From contig CAKKRO010000121.1 of the NCBI GenBank assembly GCA_919902625.1, forward strand, positions 1 to 31,400: a stretch of 31,400 nucleotides of DNA. Reading direction: 5' to 3'. The DNA comes from Nitrosomonadaceae bacterium (GTDB taxonomy: Bacteria; Pseudomonadota; Gammaproteobacteria; Burkholderiales; Nitrosomonadaceae). The notes beneath the pieces were generated by a model. The model saw only the letters and a list, made by a program, of their open reading frames with translations. It did no database searches and was not told the origin of the DNA. Position 1 is the first letter of the stretch. Each line of letters starts with the position of its first letter. Below, one piece after another: positions 7,944-16,938 of this stretch. The translations under genes were made by a program, and so were the position numbers.

Positions 7944-8465
7944 CTAATCTTTTAGCATGAGCGCACTAATCCGTTCCGTCCAATCATTCACACCATCCTG
8001 TACAATTTCCAGCAATTTAACTTCTGATTCTGAAATATGGTTGATTCTCCCAAAGTTCTGGCCTAAATGATTGCCAATTTTTACACGATGTAATGTGCCA
8101 TCAGGGGATTTAATCAATGCAAAAATCACATTATTCTGTTGCAGTGAGCCAACCATTGACAAACTTTCCAGCGGATAGGATTCCAGTACTTCCTTGTACC
8201 GGTTTAAATCGGGTTGAATTCCACTGATCATGCTTTGTGCTTGATCATTTTTACGCGGCACAAATGGACTGGCTATATCAAATGCCTGATAAGTAAAGTA
8301 CTGATAGGGCTTAACCTCTGGCAACGAATCAACCTGCCCTTGCAGACCGTCCCCAGAACCACCAATAAATACTTCCAGATCACTATAATCATTTTTACTA
8401 CTACAAGCCGTCATCCCTATTAAAGAACTCATAAACCATACCAGCAGGAACAGGTTTCTTATCAT
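7944..8465 (-). CDS. pilP: Type IV pilus assembly lipoprotein PilP
   Basis: Inner-membrane lipoprotein that links the PilN/PilO complex to the N-terminal domains of PilQ across the periplasm. The 173 residues begin with a hydrophobic signal ending in a lipobox-like MTAC with Cys21, followed by a flexible Ser/Asp-rich linker. The C-terminal half holds the small beta-sandwich (SLQQNNVIFALIKSPDG, VKIGNHLGQNFGRI) typical of PilP. It lies 3 bp after pilO and 12 bp before pilQ. The context is decisive because the sequence itself is not strongly conserved. Confidence 0.92.
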   Translation of the reverse strand: MIRNLFLLVWFMSSLIGMTACSSKNDYSDLEVFIGGSGDGLQGQVDSLPEVKPYQYFTYQAFDIASPFVPRKNDQAQSMISGIQPDLNRYKEVLESYPLESLSMVGSLQQNNVIFALIKSPDGTLHRVKIGNHLGQNFGRINHISESEVKLLEIVQDGVNDWTERISALMLKD

Positions 8466-8468
8466 AAT

Positions 8469-9080
8469 TCATCCACCTCCAGCCTGCTTTGCTATTTCTT
8501 CTTCATCCAGATAACGAAATGTTTTTGCAATGGTATCCAGCACCAATCTTCCATCACTTCCAGGCATAACGCTGATGTCATTTAACGTCACAATACGTGG
8601 TAATCGCGCAATATCGCTCGCAAATGCGCCAATATCATGATAACCCCCTATTACACGTATAGAAATCGGGAGTTCAGCATAAAACTCATGAATAGTTTCC
8701 ATAGCCGCCGGCTTAAATAATTCAAACTGCAATCCGCGACCCAAGCCAGCTTGATTAATATCCACCAACAGCGCTTCCATTTCTGATTTATCCGGTAATT
8801 GCTTCAACAATGCACTCAGTGACTGCTCAATATCTTTTAATTGCAGCCGCAAAACGGGCAAATTAACCGCACTTCTCTTTTTAGCCAAATACATGTTTTT
8901 CAATGTTTCTTCTTGAGCTTGCGCATTCTCCAGCGTTTCAATTTGTTCTTGCCAAACCAGGAAATATCCTGCACCGATAATAATGACGAATAAAATGGCC
9001 AGTGCACTAACCTTAAATGCTACCGGCCAGTTTCCTGCATCATTGATATCAAGCTGACGCAATTCAATAAGTAAATTCAT
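8469..9080 (-). CDS. pilO: Type IV pilus inner membrane protein PilO
   Basis: Bitopic inner-membrane protein that pairs with PilN in the pilus alignment subcomplex. The 203 residues have a short cytoplasmic N-terminus, one membrane segment (about residues 25-43, ALAILFVIIIGAGYFLV), a coiled-coil stretch (45-95), and a periplasmic ferredoxin-like domain (ELPISIRVIGGYHDIGAFAS). The start is 12 bp after the pilN stop. No catalytic function is expected. Confidence 0.93.
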   Translation of the reverse strand: MNLLIELRQLDINDAGNWPVAFKVSALAILFVIIIGAGYFLVWQEQIETLENAQAQEETLKNMYLAKKRSAVNLPVLRLQLKDIEQSLSALLKQLPDKSEMEALLVDINQAGLGRGLQFELFKPAAMETIHEFYAELPISIRVIGGYHDIGAFASDIARLPRIVTLNDISVMPGSDGRLVLDTIAKTFRYLDEEEIAKQAGGG

Positions 9081-9092
9081 TGCAATGCGACC

Positions 9093-9683
9093 TTAGGATT
9101 GCCCGGTTGTACTGAAGGATAAATTCGATAACCCATCAGCAGATGCTCGCTTGAGCTTTATCTTCATATTAAATTCATTTTGGCGTGAGTTATTTATGGT
9201 GATCGCTTTAATTTCTATTAGTAATGCAGATTCAAGCCATGGGGAAGATTCCAGATTACGCATCAGCATAGAAACCCAAGCATTGGATTGGGCATACCCG
9301 ACCAAATTAATATCATGATCCAATTGTTTAATACTCTGCAAATATACCCCGTCTGGAAGCAATCTCACCAATTGATCCAATAAATGAACAACTTCAGATC
9401 GACTGTTCTGCAACGTCTCAACAATTTGCTTGCGCGCCAATAGTTCCTGAGTTTGCGCCTTTATTTCTCTAATTTCTGTAATTTCTTTATCCAGAATAGC
9501 GGTTTGGTCATCCAAATACTGGTTACGGCCATTCTGGTATTCTATTTCTCCCGCAATAAACGTATATATGCCCCAAACAGCGATAATCCCTAAGAACCCG
9601 GTCATGCCTGCCAGAACTGCAATTTGCTGCTGGCGCGCCTTACGCTTAATTTCACGATGAGGTAATAGATTAATGCGAATCAT
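9093..9683 (-). CDS. pilN: Type IV pilus assembly protein PilN
   Basis: Inner-membrane partner of PilO whose cytoplasmic N-terminus docks into PilM. The conserved docking peptide IRINLLPHRE is at residues 2-11 and is the clearest signature. One membrane segment follows (about 22-46), then a coiled coil and a periplasmic domain (VRLLPDGVYLQSIKQ). The protein is 196 residues long. Its ATG overlaps the pilM stop by 4 bp (ATGA), indicating coupled translation. Confidence 0.94.
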   Translation of the reverse strand: MIRINLLPHREIKRKARQQQIAVLAGMTGFLGIIAVWGIYTFIAGEIEYQNGRNQYLDDQTAILDKEITEIREIKAQTQELLARKQIVETLQNSRSEVVHLLDQLVRLLPDGVYLQSIKQLDHDINLVGYAQSNAWVSMLMRNLESSPWLESALLIEIKAITINNSRQNEFNMKIKLKRASADGLSNLSFSTTGQS

Positions 9684-10783
9684 GATGGGTCAAAGCTACG
9701 CAAAGCCAAACCACAGGCAATTAAGAGAGAGGGCGCATCCAAATTAAGCTGCCTCGGAATGATACGACTCGATAACTCCATACTTAAAAAAGGATTAACG
9801 ATAAGTGTACTCACTTGTGTACGTGATGCGATGATTTCGTCCAGTCCAGGAATAACCGCACATCCTCCCGCAATGAAAATATAGTTAACCTCGGTATACT
9901 GGGTTGAAGTATAGAAAAATTGAATGGCTCGCGTCACTTCAACAGCCAGCGTTTCACAGAATGGCTGCAAAACATCCCTCTTATAATTCTCGGGCAGATT
10001 TCCACTTCGTTTGGCAATTTCCGACTCTTCCAATGAGAGATTAAATTGATTGCGAATCTCCTGAGTCAACTGATTGCCGCCAAATGGCTGATCTCGCGTA
10101 TATACCGATTCTCCGTTATGAAGTACATTAATTTTCATAACCGTTGCGCCAATATCAACCAGCGCAATTACTTGATCTTTTCCGCCCTCGGGTAATTGAT
10201 CCAGAGTCAATTCGAATGCAGCCTGCGCTGCATAAGGCTCAACATCCATAATGATTGCTTTAAGACCAGCCGATAAAGCGGCAGCCACACGATCCTCTAC
10301 TTTTTCTTTACGAGATGCCACGATCAGGATTTCAACTTCCTCTGGATTATCTGGAACCGGCTTGACTACCTGGAAGTCAAGATCAATTTCGTCTAAGGGA
10401 AAGGGAATATACTGATTGGCCTCATTCTCAACTTGGAAAGCCAGGTCATCTTCACGTTGACCGGCTGGCACAATAATTCTTTTGGTAATCACATCAGTTG
10501 CCGGTAATGCAAGCGCCACATTTCTTTGACGTGTCCCCATCCGTTTCCATCCACGTTGCAGACACTCACTCACAGCTTCCAAATCAACGATTCCACCATC
10601 CAACATGGCATCTGCCGGCATGGACTCTATTGCATAGCGCTCAATACGGTAGGTTTGATCCCCTTTATCCATCAGGGATAATTCGACCATTTTTACCGAT
10701 GAAGTACTGATGTCCACACCGATTAATGGCGGTGACTTCACCTTTAAGAAGTCTAAGCTTATATCAAAATTTCCCTTGAACAT
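9680..10783 (-). CDS. pilM: Type IV pilus actin-like ATPase PilM
   Basis: Cytoplasmic actin-like protein that binds the PilN N-terminus and connects the assembly platform to the motor ATPases. The 367 residues carry the phosphate-1 loop GVDISTSSVKMVELS (22-36), phosphate-2 VALVDIGATVMKINV, and the adenosine motif FIAGGCAVIPGL. It is the first gene of the operon. No good Shine-Dalgarno sequence stands before the ATG, but homologues begin near the SPPLIGVDIS block and the next alternative would truncate it. The 224-bp upstream gap is shared with the divergent mrcA. Confidence 0.94.
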   Translation of the reverse strand: MFKGNFDISLDFLKVKSPPLIGVDISTSSVKMVELSLMDKGDQTYRIERYAIESMPADAMLDGGIVDLEAVSECLQRGWKRMGTRQRNVALALPATDVITKRIIVPAGQREDDLAFQVENEANQYIPFPLDEIDLDFQVVKPVPDNPEEVEILIVASRKEKVEDRVAAALSAGLKAIIMDVEPYAAQAAFELTLDQLPEGGKDQVIALVDIGATVMKINVLHNGESVYTRDQPFGGNQLTQEIRNQFNLSLEESEIAKRSGNLPENYKRDVLQPFCETLAVEVTRAIQFFYTSTQYTEVNYIFIAGGCAVIPGLDEIIASRTQVSTLIVNPFLSMELSSRIIPRQLNLDAPSLLIACGLALRSFDPS

Positions 10784-10895
10784 TGGTTTGTTAGCAGCGA
10801 TACTCTGAAATTATAAATTACCCAATTAAAGCTAAATGTATGTAAACTACCTGTTATCCGCGCAAGTTCATGTAACTGATTAAATAACTGGCGTT

Positions 10896-10910
10896 GATTC
10901 TGACAGAATC
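10896..10910. repeat. 15-bp interrupted palindrome between pilM and mrcA
   Basis: GATTCTG-A-CAGAATC is a perfect 7-bp inverted repeat with a single central base, in the middle of the divergent pilM-mrcA gap. A further GAATCC lies just to the right at 10915-10920. The size and position suit an operator for a dimeric regulator, but no known regulator can be named from it. Confidence 0.4.
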
Positions 10911-10935
10911 CAGAGAATCCTATTCAAAGAAAAGC

Positions 10936-10947
10936 GGTATATATACC
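10936..10947. repeat. 12-bp TA-rich perfect palindrome upstream of mrcA
   Basis: GGTATATATACC is fully self-complementary and lies about 60 bp before the mrcA ATG. It overlaps TA-rich sequence that could also serve as a -10 element. It may be a protein-binding site or simply promoter sequence. Confidence 0.3.
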
Positions 10948-11007
10948 CCCTATAACTGTGTATATTAACGGTCTCGCATCATTTAAATAAAATCCATATA
11001 TTCATTC

Positions 11008-13326
11008 ATGTTAGCTCGCTGGTTGTATTACTTTTTTGTTGTATTGTCTGCATTAGGTTTGATTGGCGTGCTACTTGCCGGATTCGCTGCACTGGTCATA
11101 TATTCCACTTTACCATCACTGGACGCACTGACTGATTATCGCCCTAAAATACCCCTGCGTATCTATAGCGATGAAGGTCTGCTAATCGGAGAATTCGGGG
11201 CAGAGCGTAGAAATGTAGTCAAAATCTCTGAAGTACCGGCACATCTTAAACAGGCCATCCTTGCTGCAGAAGATGATCGTTTTTACGAACATGGGGGGGT
11301 TGATTACCTGGGAGTATTACGTGCTGCCTATTCAAATTTTTCAGCGGGCAGTGTACGTCAAGGCGCCAGCACCATCACCATGCAAGTCGCACGAAATTTT
11401 TTCCTCACTAGAGAAAAAACCCTGACTCGAAAATTCAGTGAAGCGCTACTGGCATTCAAAATTGAGCATAACCTGAGTAAGGATAAAATCCTGGAACTTT
11501 ATGTCAATCAAATTTATCTCGGTCAACGCAGCTATGGTTTTGCGGCAGCAGCACAAACATACTTCGGAAAATCACTGCAAGAAATTAATATTGCTGAAGC
11601 TGCCATGTTGGCAGGATTGCCTAAGGCGCCTTCTGGCTTTAATCCGATCATTAATCCCAAGCGCGCCAAAAGCCGGCAACTTTATGTGTTAGGCCGATTA
11701 CATAAACTTAACCACATTTCCAGTACAGAACTGAGTGAGCTGGAAAAACAACCCGTACCTGTCAAGAAGCAATCAGCAGCTTTCGCAATGCCTGCTGATT
11801 ACGTTGCTGAAATGGTCCGTCAGGTGATATACGATCGTTATCAGGAGGAGACTTATAACAAAGGCATCAACGTTTATACCACTATTCGTCAATTGGATCA
11901 AAAAGCCGCCTATCAGGCTCTGCGCAATAATGTCATTGAGTATGACAAACGCCGTGGTTATCGTGGCCCGGAGGCTCATATTGATTTATTGAAAAATGGC
12001 ACCAATCAGGAAAAAACACTTGAAGATGCATTAGATGAAGTGAGTGATAGTGATGATATCTACGCAGCGATCGTATTGACTGTTAAACCCAATACGGTAC
12101 AGGCCTATCGCAAAGGCGGGGAAATCATTGAAATCACAGGTGATGGGCTTAAATTTGCACAAAGATTCCTGACTGACAAAAGAGAAGCTGGAAAACGATA
12201 CATTAATCCCGGCGCATTAATTCGTATACAAAAAGATCAAAAAAATAATTGGCATATCGTTCAACTTCCAGAAATAGAAGCGGCGCTTGTTTCTCTTGAT
12301 CCCCATAATGGTGCTATCCATGCACTCATTGGTGGATTTGATTTTCATTTGAATCAATTCAATCACGTTACACAGGCATGGCGCCAGCCTGGATCCAGCT
12401 TTAAACCTTTTATTTACTCTGCTGCCTTGGAGAAAGGCTTTACTCCCGCCACCATCATCAACGATGCGCCACTTTCCTTTAGCGCAGCTCAAACGGGTAG
12501 CCGATTATGGGAACCAAGAAATTTCGATGGCAAATTTGATGGCCCTATGCGCCTGCGTACTGCGCTGGTCAAATCAAAGAATCTTGTATCTATCCGGATA
12601 TTACAAGCGATCGGCATACAATATGCCCAAGACTATATTACCCGGTTTGGTTTTGATGCAAATCGCCATCCTCCCTATTTACCCATGGCATTAGGTTCCG
12701 GTTCAGTCACTCCGATGCAAATGGCAGCAGGGTATGCTGTCTTTGCTAATGGCGGCTTTCGTGTTGCCCCGTACTTCATAAAAAGGATTGAAGACGAAAA
12801 AGGCAACATACTCGAGCAATTCCAACCCATTACGATCTCGAATGGCGCCAAACGCGTCATTGATCCACGGAATGCATTTATCATGACAAATATGATGCAA
12901 GATGTCATCAATCATGGTACTGCCGTTAGAGCCAAACAGCTAGGGCGTACTGATCTGGCAGGAAAAACTGGCAGCACCAGTAATTTTGTTGATGCCTGGT
13001 TCTGTGGTTTTCAAAAAGACTTAGTCACCATTGCCTGGACAGGATATGACGAACCCAAATCATTAGGAAATAACGAAACGGGAGGCCGTGTTGCATTGCC
13101 CATCTGGATGGACTATATGGGGCCTGTCCTGAAAGAAGTTCCAATGGCAGAATACTCCCCTCCCAATGGCATTCATGCAACAAGAATTAATTCGGCAACA
13201 GGGTTAAGAGAGCAGACTGGAGATATCACAGAATACTTTTTTAATGAACAAATTCCGCCTCTCTCTGACAACCTTATTGATCATGCACCTAAAGTCACGA
13301 AAGATCTAAGAGATCAATTGTTCTGA
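11008..13326 (+). CDS. mrcA: Bifunctional penicillin-binding protein 1A
   Basis: Class A PBP that polymerises glycan strands from lipid II and cross-links the peptides in the periplasm. The 772 residues show one N-terminal membrane anchor (8-32). A GT51 transglycosylase domain follows, with catalytic Glu88 in AAEDDRFYEHGG, the QGASTITMQVARN block (118-130) and the KILELYVNQIYLG block. The C-terminal transpeptidase has Ser463-x-x-Lys466 (PGSSFKPF), Ser523-Lys-Asn525 and Lys653-Thr-Gly655. An OB-like region between them matches the PBP1A layout. It diverges from pilM, as ponA/mrcA does in many proteobacteria, and converges on hemB with a 14-bp gap. Confidence 0.95.
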   Translation: MLARWLYYFFVVLSALGLIGVLLAGFAALVIYSTLPSLDALTDYRPKIPLRIYSDEGLLIGEFGAERRNVVKISEVPAHLKQAILAAEDDRFYEHGGVDYLGVLRAAYSNFSAGSVRQGASTITMQVARNFFLTREKTLTRKFSEALLAFKIEHNLSKDKILELYVNQIYLGQRSYGFAAAAQTYFGKSLQEINIAEAAMLAGLPKAPSGFNPIINPKRAKSRQLYVLGRLHKLNHISSTELSELEKQPVPVKKQSAAFAMPADYVAEMVRQVIYDRYQEETYNKGINVYTTIRQLDQKAAYQALRNNVIEYDKRRGYRGPEAHIDLLKNGTNQEKTLEDALDEVSDSDDIYAAIVLTVKPNTVQAYRKGGEIIEITGDGLKFAQRFLTDKREAGKRYINPGALIRIQKDQKNNWHIVQLPEIEAALVSLDPHNGAIHALIGGFDFHLNQFNHVTQAWRQPGSSFKPFIYSAALEKGFTPATIINDAPLSFSAAQTGSRLWEPRNFDGKFDGPMRLRTALVKSKNLVSIRILQAIGIQYAQDYITRFGFDANRHPPYLPMALGSGSVTPMQMAAGYAVFANGGFRVAPYFIKRIEDEKGNILEQFQPITISNGAKRVIDPRNAFIMTNMMQDVINHGTAVRAKQLGRTDLAGKTGSTSNFVDAWFCGFQKDLVTIAWTGYDEPKSLGNNETGGRVALPIWMDYMGPVLKEVPMAEYSPPNGIHATRINSATGLREQTGDITEYFFNEQIPPLSDNLIDHAPKVTKDLRDQLF

Positions 13327-13340
13327 GATCAGATTCTATT

Positions 13341-14348
13341 TTATAAATTCTTCTTTAACCAGTTAGCGGCATCCACTGCATAATACGTTAAGATCCCATC
13401 CGCACCGGCACGCTTAAAAGCAAGCAATGATTCCAATACACAAGCTTCTTCATTTAACCATCCGTTAATCGCTGAAGCTTTGAGCATGGCATACTCACCG
13501 CTAACCTGGTATACAAAAGTGGGAGCACCATACTGATCCTTCACACGGCGCACGATATCCAGATAAGGCATCCCTGGTTTGATCATTACCATATCAGCCC
13601 CCTCATCCAAGTCTAATCCAGCTTCCCACAATGCTTCATCTGAATTTGCAGGATCCATTTGATAGGTATATTTATCACCCGCTCCTAGATTTGCCGCAGA
13701 CCCAACTGCATCGCGAAAGGGCCCATAAAAACTTGAAGCATATTTAGCCGAATAAGCCAGAATGCGTGTATGAATAAATTGCTTACTATCCAGAATATTC
13801 CGGATTGCAGCAATACGTCCATCCATCATATCTGATGGCGCCACAACATCAGCACCAGCTTGAGCATGTACCAAGGCTTGCTGACAAAGCACACTTACTG
13901 TTTCGTCATTCATGACATAACCGGACTGATCAATTAAACCGTCTTGACCATGGCTTGTATAAGGATCTAATGCTATATCGGTAATTACTCCCAATTCAGG
14001 AAAATACTCCTTTAATTGTCTGACTACTCTTGGTACTAATCCTTCAGGATTATAGGCCTCATCGGCTGTAAGATTTTTAAGTTGCGTATCAATAACGGGA
14101 AAAATAGCAAGTGCGGGAATGCCAAGCCGTAAACATTTTTCCGCTTGAGTCATTAAGACGTCAGCGCTTTGCCTCACCACACCTGGCATGGATGCGACAT
14201 TTTCAATACGATTTTTTCCATCTAGTACAAAAACTGGGTAAATCAGATCATCTATCCGAAGATGAGCTTCTTGTACAAGACGACGCGAAAACTTATCACG
14301 ACGCATACGTCGCATTCTTCTTTGAGGAAATCGGCTATGAGAAAGCAT
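13341..14348 (-). CDS. hemB: Delta-aminolevulinic acid dehydratase (porphobilinogen synthase)
   Basis: Condenses two 5-aminolevulinate molecules to porphobilinogen in haem synthesis. The 335-residue length is normal. Active-site lysines are Lys202 (YSAKYASSFYGPFRDA) and the Schiff-base Lys257 (MVMIKPGMPYLD). The metal loop reads DIALDPYTSHGQDG (124-137), with Asp where zinc enzymes have Cys, so this is the magnesium-type, non-zinc form. The N-terminus FPQRRMRRMRRDKFSRRL is typical of betaproteobacteria and supports the ATG at 14348, although no clear Shine-Dalgarno sequence precedes it. A haem-rich ammonia oxidiser would need strong expression, but that is inference. Confidence 0.95.
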   Translation of the reverse strand: MLSHSRFPQRRMRRMRRDKFSRRLVQEAHLRIDDLIYPVFVLDGKNRIENVASMPGVVRQSADVLMTQAEKCLRLGIPALAIFPVIDTQLKNLTADEAYNPEGLVPRVVRQLKEYFPELGVITDIALDPYTSHGQDGLIDQSGYVMNDETVSVLCQQALVHAQAGADVVAPSDMMDGRIAAIRNILDSKQFIHTRILAYSAKYASSFYGPFRDAVGSAANLGAGDKYTYQMDPANSDEALWEAGLDLDEGADMVMIKPGMPYLDIVRRVKDQYGAPTFVYQVSGEYAMLKASAINGWLNEEACVLESLLAFKRAGADGILTYYAVDAANWLKKNL

Positions 14349-14448
14349 AATTAATAATTAGAAAATGAAAAATAAAAACTAATAAAACAAATCTATTCGG
14401 GAACTTATTCAATAATTATACCCTCTTATGAAAGGACATTCTGATCGT

Positions 14449-14536
14449 CCCCTGTCTTTCCTCCCTAAGGCAGGGCCTTAAGTGATATTAAGGCGGTTCC
14501 CCCCGGTTTTACTCCCCTTTAACCGGGGGTTTTTTT
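14449..14536 (+). ncRNA. Candidate small RNA: three tandem hairpins ending in a terminator
   Basis: The plus strand between engB and hemB, both of which are on the minus strand, folds into three consecutive hairpins. CCCTG (14450-14454) pairs with CAGGG (14471-14475), with the C-rich TTTCCTCCCT in its loop. GCCTTAA (14475-14481) pairs with TTAAGGC (14488-14494) around GTGATA. Then comes a strong intrinsic terminator. No plus-strand gene ends here, so the terminator needs its own transcript. The CCTCCC loop is complementary to Shine-Dalgarno sequences, as in several known regulatory RNAs. The promoter is not clear (TATACC at 14417 is weak), so the 5' end is approximate. Confidence 0.45.
14500..14536 (+). 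terminator. Rho-independent terminator, plus strand
   Basis: CCCCCGGTT (14500-14508) and AACCGGGGG (14521-14529) form a perfect 9-bp GC-rich stem with a 12-nt loop, followed by seven T residues (14530-14536) and more T-rich sequence. There is no T tract on the minus-strand side, so it does not terminate engB. Confidence 0.8.
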
Positions 14537-14571
14537 ATTTTGTGTGCCCTAAAAAACAACTGATCTATGAC

Positions 14572-15168
14572 TTAATTAGTTTTAAGCCATTCATTAATGA
14601 CAATTGTTGCATCTTCAACACCAGTAGCTGCCAGGCTGGAAAATAATTGAACACTACATTGCGGATAAGCTTTCCTTAAATATAAGGTTACTTCCTTTAA
14701 AGTGATATTTGCCTGTTGTCTGCTCAGCTTATCAGCTTTTGTTAGTAAAATATGAATTGCCTTTCCAGTTGGTGCAAACCAATCAAGCATCTGGATATCT
14801 AAGGATTTAAGTGGATGACGAATATCCATTATTAATACTAGACCTTTGAGTGATTCACGTGTCTGCAGGTAATCACTTAATAATTTCTCCCAGTATTGAC
14901 GAACGGAATAGGGAACTTTAGCATATCCATACCCTGGCAAATCAACAAAGAAATGTTCTGTATTCAACTGAAAGAAATTAATTTGCTGAGTACGTCCCGG
15001 TGTTTTACTAACAAAAGCCAAGCGGTTTCTATTTGTCAGTGTATTAATAGCACTTGATTTCCCAGCATTGGACCGTCCAGCAAAAGCAACTTCAATGCCT
15101 GAGTGCAACGGTAAATCTCGAGCATCATTTACTGATGTATAAAATGTAACATTTTGGAATCGAGACAT
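14572..15168 (-). CDS. engB: Ribosome biogenesis GTP-binding protein EngB (YsxC/YihA)
   Basis: Essential small GTPase involved in late assembly of the 50S subunit. The 198 residues show G1 GRSNAGKS (31-38), the G2 region TPGRTQ (56-61), G3 DLPGYG (76-81) and G4 TKAD (143-146). It starts 7 bp after the coaX stop and is the last gene of a birA-coaX-engB run. No terminator follows on its own strand. Confidence 0.95.
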   Translation of the reverse strand: MSRFQNVTFYTSVNDARDLPLHSGIEVAFAGRSNAGKSSAINTLTNRNRLAFVSKTPGRTQQINFFQLNTEHFFVDLPGYGYAKVPYSVRQYWEKLLSDYLQTRESLKGLVLIMDIRHPLKSLDIQMLDWFAPTGKAIHILLTKADKLSRQQANITLKEVTLYLRKAYPQCSVQLFSSLAATGVEDATIVINEWLKTN

Positions 15169-15175
15169 AGGTATT

Positions 15176-15940
15176 TTATGAAATAGCGGTCTTTTTATTT
15201 GATAGCGTATCAGCAGCGATTATAACAAGTCCTTCCAATACCAGATTATCAACAACGTTAATCGGAAACTTGATAAAAGGTACCAATATAGAAGCACCTC
15301 CGCCACTGATGATGCAATTTCCGACAAAGTGATCCTGTTGCAATAAGAGTAAATTATACATGCGGTCAATAGCGCCTAACAGACATTGCATCACACCACT
15401 CTGGATTGCATCATTTGTATTGACAGGAAAATCCTCATAATCACCCATTTCAACATTAATCAATTGCGTACCTGCCTGAAGACTTTTAAGCATCAAATGA
15501 ATACCGGGCAAAATAATACCCCCCAAGAATTTTCCAGACTCAGAAAGAACATCAACAGTCACGGCAGTGCCCACGTTGATAACTAAACAAGCACGACACT
15601 GAATTTTCCAGGCAGCAATTAAAGCAGCCCATCGATCACTACCTAGTTGATTGGAATTTGAATAACCGTTATAAACACCACATTGCGATGTATGAGTAGT
15701 AATCCATTGAGGTTTGGTTATTGGCCAAATTGAAATTAATCTATTAAGTTCATTTCGTGTTACCGCACGTGCAACATGTGAAATAACAATCGATGTTGGT
15801 ACTGGCAAATCAACAAATTCTTTCTCTAATGAGCCCACAGTGTCATAAAAAACTTTACCTTGTTTAAGCCACTGATTACCATCGTGCAAACCCCATTTAA
15901 CATATGAATTGCCGGAATCAATCGCAAGTAAATAAGACAT
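15176..15940 (-). CDS. coaX: Type III pantothenate kinase CoaX
   Basis: Phosphorylates pantothenate in the first step of coenzyme A synthesis; the type III enzyme belongs to the ASKHA fold and is not feedback-inhibited by CoA. The 254 residues contain the phosphate loop LAIDSGNSYVKWGL (5-18), GSDRW with Asp102 (likely catalytic), and INVGTAVTVD (121-130) followed by GGIILPG. It starts 13 bp after birA, an arrangement often seen (birA-coaX pairs or fusions). Cofactor synthesis links the pair, since biotin and CoA both serve fatty acid synthesis. Confidence 0.94.
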   Translation of the reverse strand: MSYLLAIDSGNSYVKWGLHDGNQWLKQGKVFYDTVGSLEKEFVDLPVPTSIVISHVARAVTRNELNRLISIWPITKPQWITTHTSQCGVYNGYSNSNQLGSDRWAALIAAWKIQCRACLVINVGTAVTVDVLSESGKFLGGIILPGIHLMLKSLQAGTQLINVEMGDYEDFPVNTNDAIQSGVMQCLLGAIDRMYNLLLLQQDHFVGNCIISGGGASILVPFIKFPINVVDNLVLEGLVIIAADTLSNKKTAIS

Positions 15941-15953
15941 AAAATATTCTCTG

Positions 15954-16937
15954 CTATTTCAAACGTATGGAGATATCTCCTACATTATAAGAGTTCTCAC
16001 CTGAGGCTGTTATCAAACAAATTGATCCGTCATCATTAACACCATCCACAACGCCCTCAATGACAGAGCCGTCAGGGAGTGTCAGAAGAATTGCTTCCCC
16101 TTCATAGGCGTGATAACCGGCCCATTCGTTCTTAAAATATGCAAAGCCGTATTTACCAAAATCAATTAGAATATTTCGTAATTCTGAAAGTAATGCACCT
16201 AAAACCAAATTACGATTTAGGCATTTCCCTGTAACAAGAGATAAATCTGTAATTTTTTGTTCAATAGACGATTTAACAATTTCGGAAAGATTAAAATTGA
16301 TGCCAATACCGATCACAGCATGCGAAGGGCCAAGTATTTCTCCACGAAGTTCGATTAAAACACCGGCTAATTTGCGATGATCAAACAAAATATCATTAGG
16401 CCATTTAAGATTAACATTGTCTATAGAAAAAGACTTAAGAACGCGAACTATTGCAATACCAATAACCAAACTTAAGCCCGACAGTGCGGATACCCCCTGT
16501 TCAAAACTCCATCTCAAGGAAAATGTGAGGCTATCTCCCAATCCTGTATGCCATGTGCGTCCTAAGCGACCACGCCCGTTTGTCTGCAACTCGGCAGCGA
16601 CAACAAATATACAGTCATTGTTTATTTGTCGATTTTCAAAATTACTCAGAAGGCAGTTATTTGTCGAATCAACAGAATCAAAAACTTTTAGATCAAAATA
16701 ATTCGGATTAATTGAAGTATATCCGAGAATTGAATCTGGATTTAGCCATAATATTGGATTACACCATCGATACCCACGTCCACGAAGCTTGGCAATATCA
16801 ATTCCAAAAGTATCAATATACCTTAGAGTATTAGATATCGTTGCACGTGAACATTGAAGCTGTTCGGCTATTGACACGCCGGAATGAAAATTTCCGTCGC
16901 TTAACAAGCGAAGTATAGAAAATACCGTTTGATTCAT
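15954..16937 (-). CDS. birA: Biotin ligase / biotin operon repressor BirA
   Basis: Activates biotin to biotinyl-5'-AMP and attaches it to the biotin carboxyl carrier protein; versions with a DNA-binding domain also repress bio genes. This 327-residue protein has an N-terminal winged helix-turn-helix (about 3-60, SIAEQLQCSRATISNTLRYI). The ligase core follows, with GRGRLGRTWH (121-130) and KWPNDI (178-183), and then a small C-terminal domain (about 275-327). It is thus the bifunctional type. An 11-bp inverted repeat abuts its start. It heads birA-coaX-engB, 107 bp after rplQ on the same strand. Confidence 0.95.
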   Translation of the reverse strand: MNQTVFSILRLLSDGNFHSGVSIAEQLQCSRATISNTLRYIDTFGIDIAKLRGRGYRWCNPILWLNPDSILGYTSINPNYFDLKVFDSVDSTNNCLLSNFENRQINNDCIFVVAAELQTNGRGRLGRTWHTGLGDSLTFSLRWSFEQGVSALSGLSLVIGIAIVRVLKSFSIDNVNLKWPNDILFDHRKLAGVLIELRGEILGPSHAVIGIGINFNLSEIVKSSIEQKITDLSLVTGKCLNRNLVLGALLSELRNILIDFGKYGFAYFKNEWAGYHAYEGEAILLTLPDGSVIEGVVDGVNDDGSICLITASGENSYNVGDISIRLK

Positions 16938-16938
16938 A

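Noticed and set aside
14500..14529. Terminator as the end of engB
   Set aside because: On the engB strand the stem is followed by GAACCGCC, not a T run, so it can only act on the plus strand.
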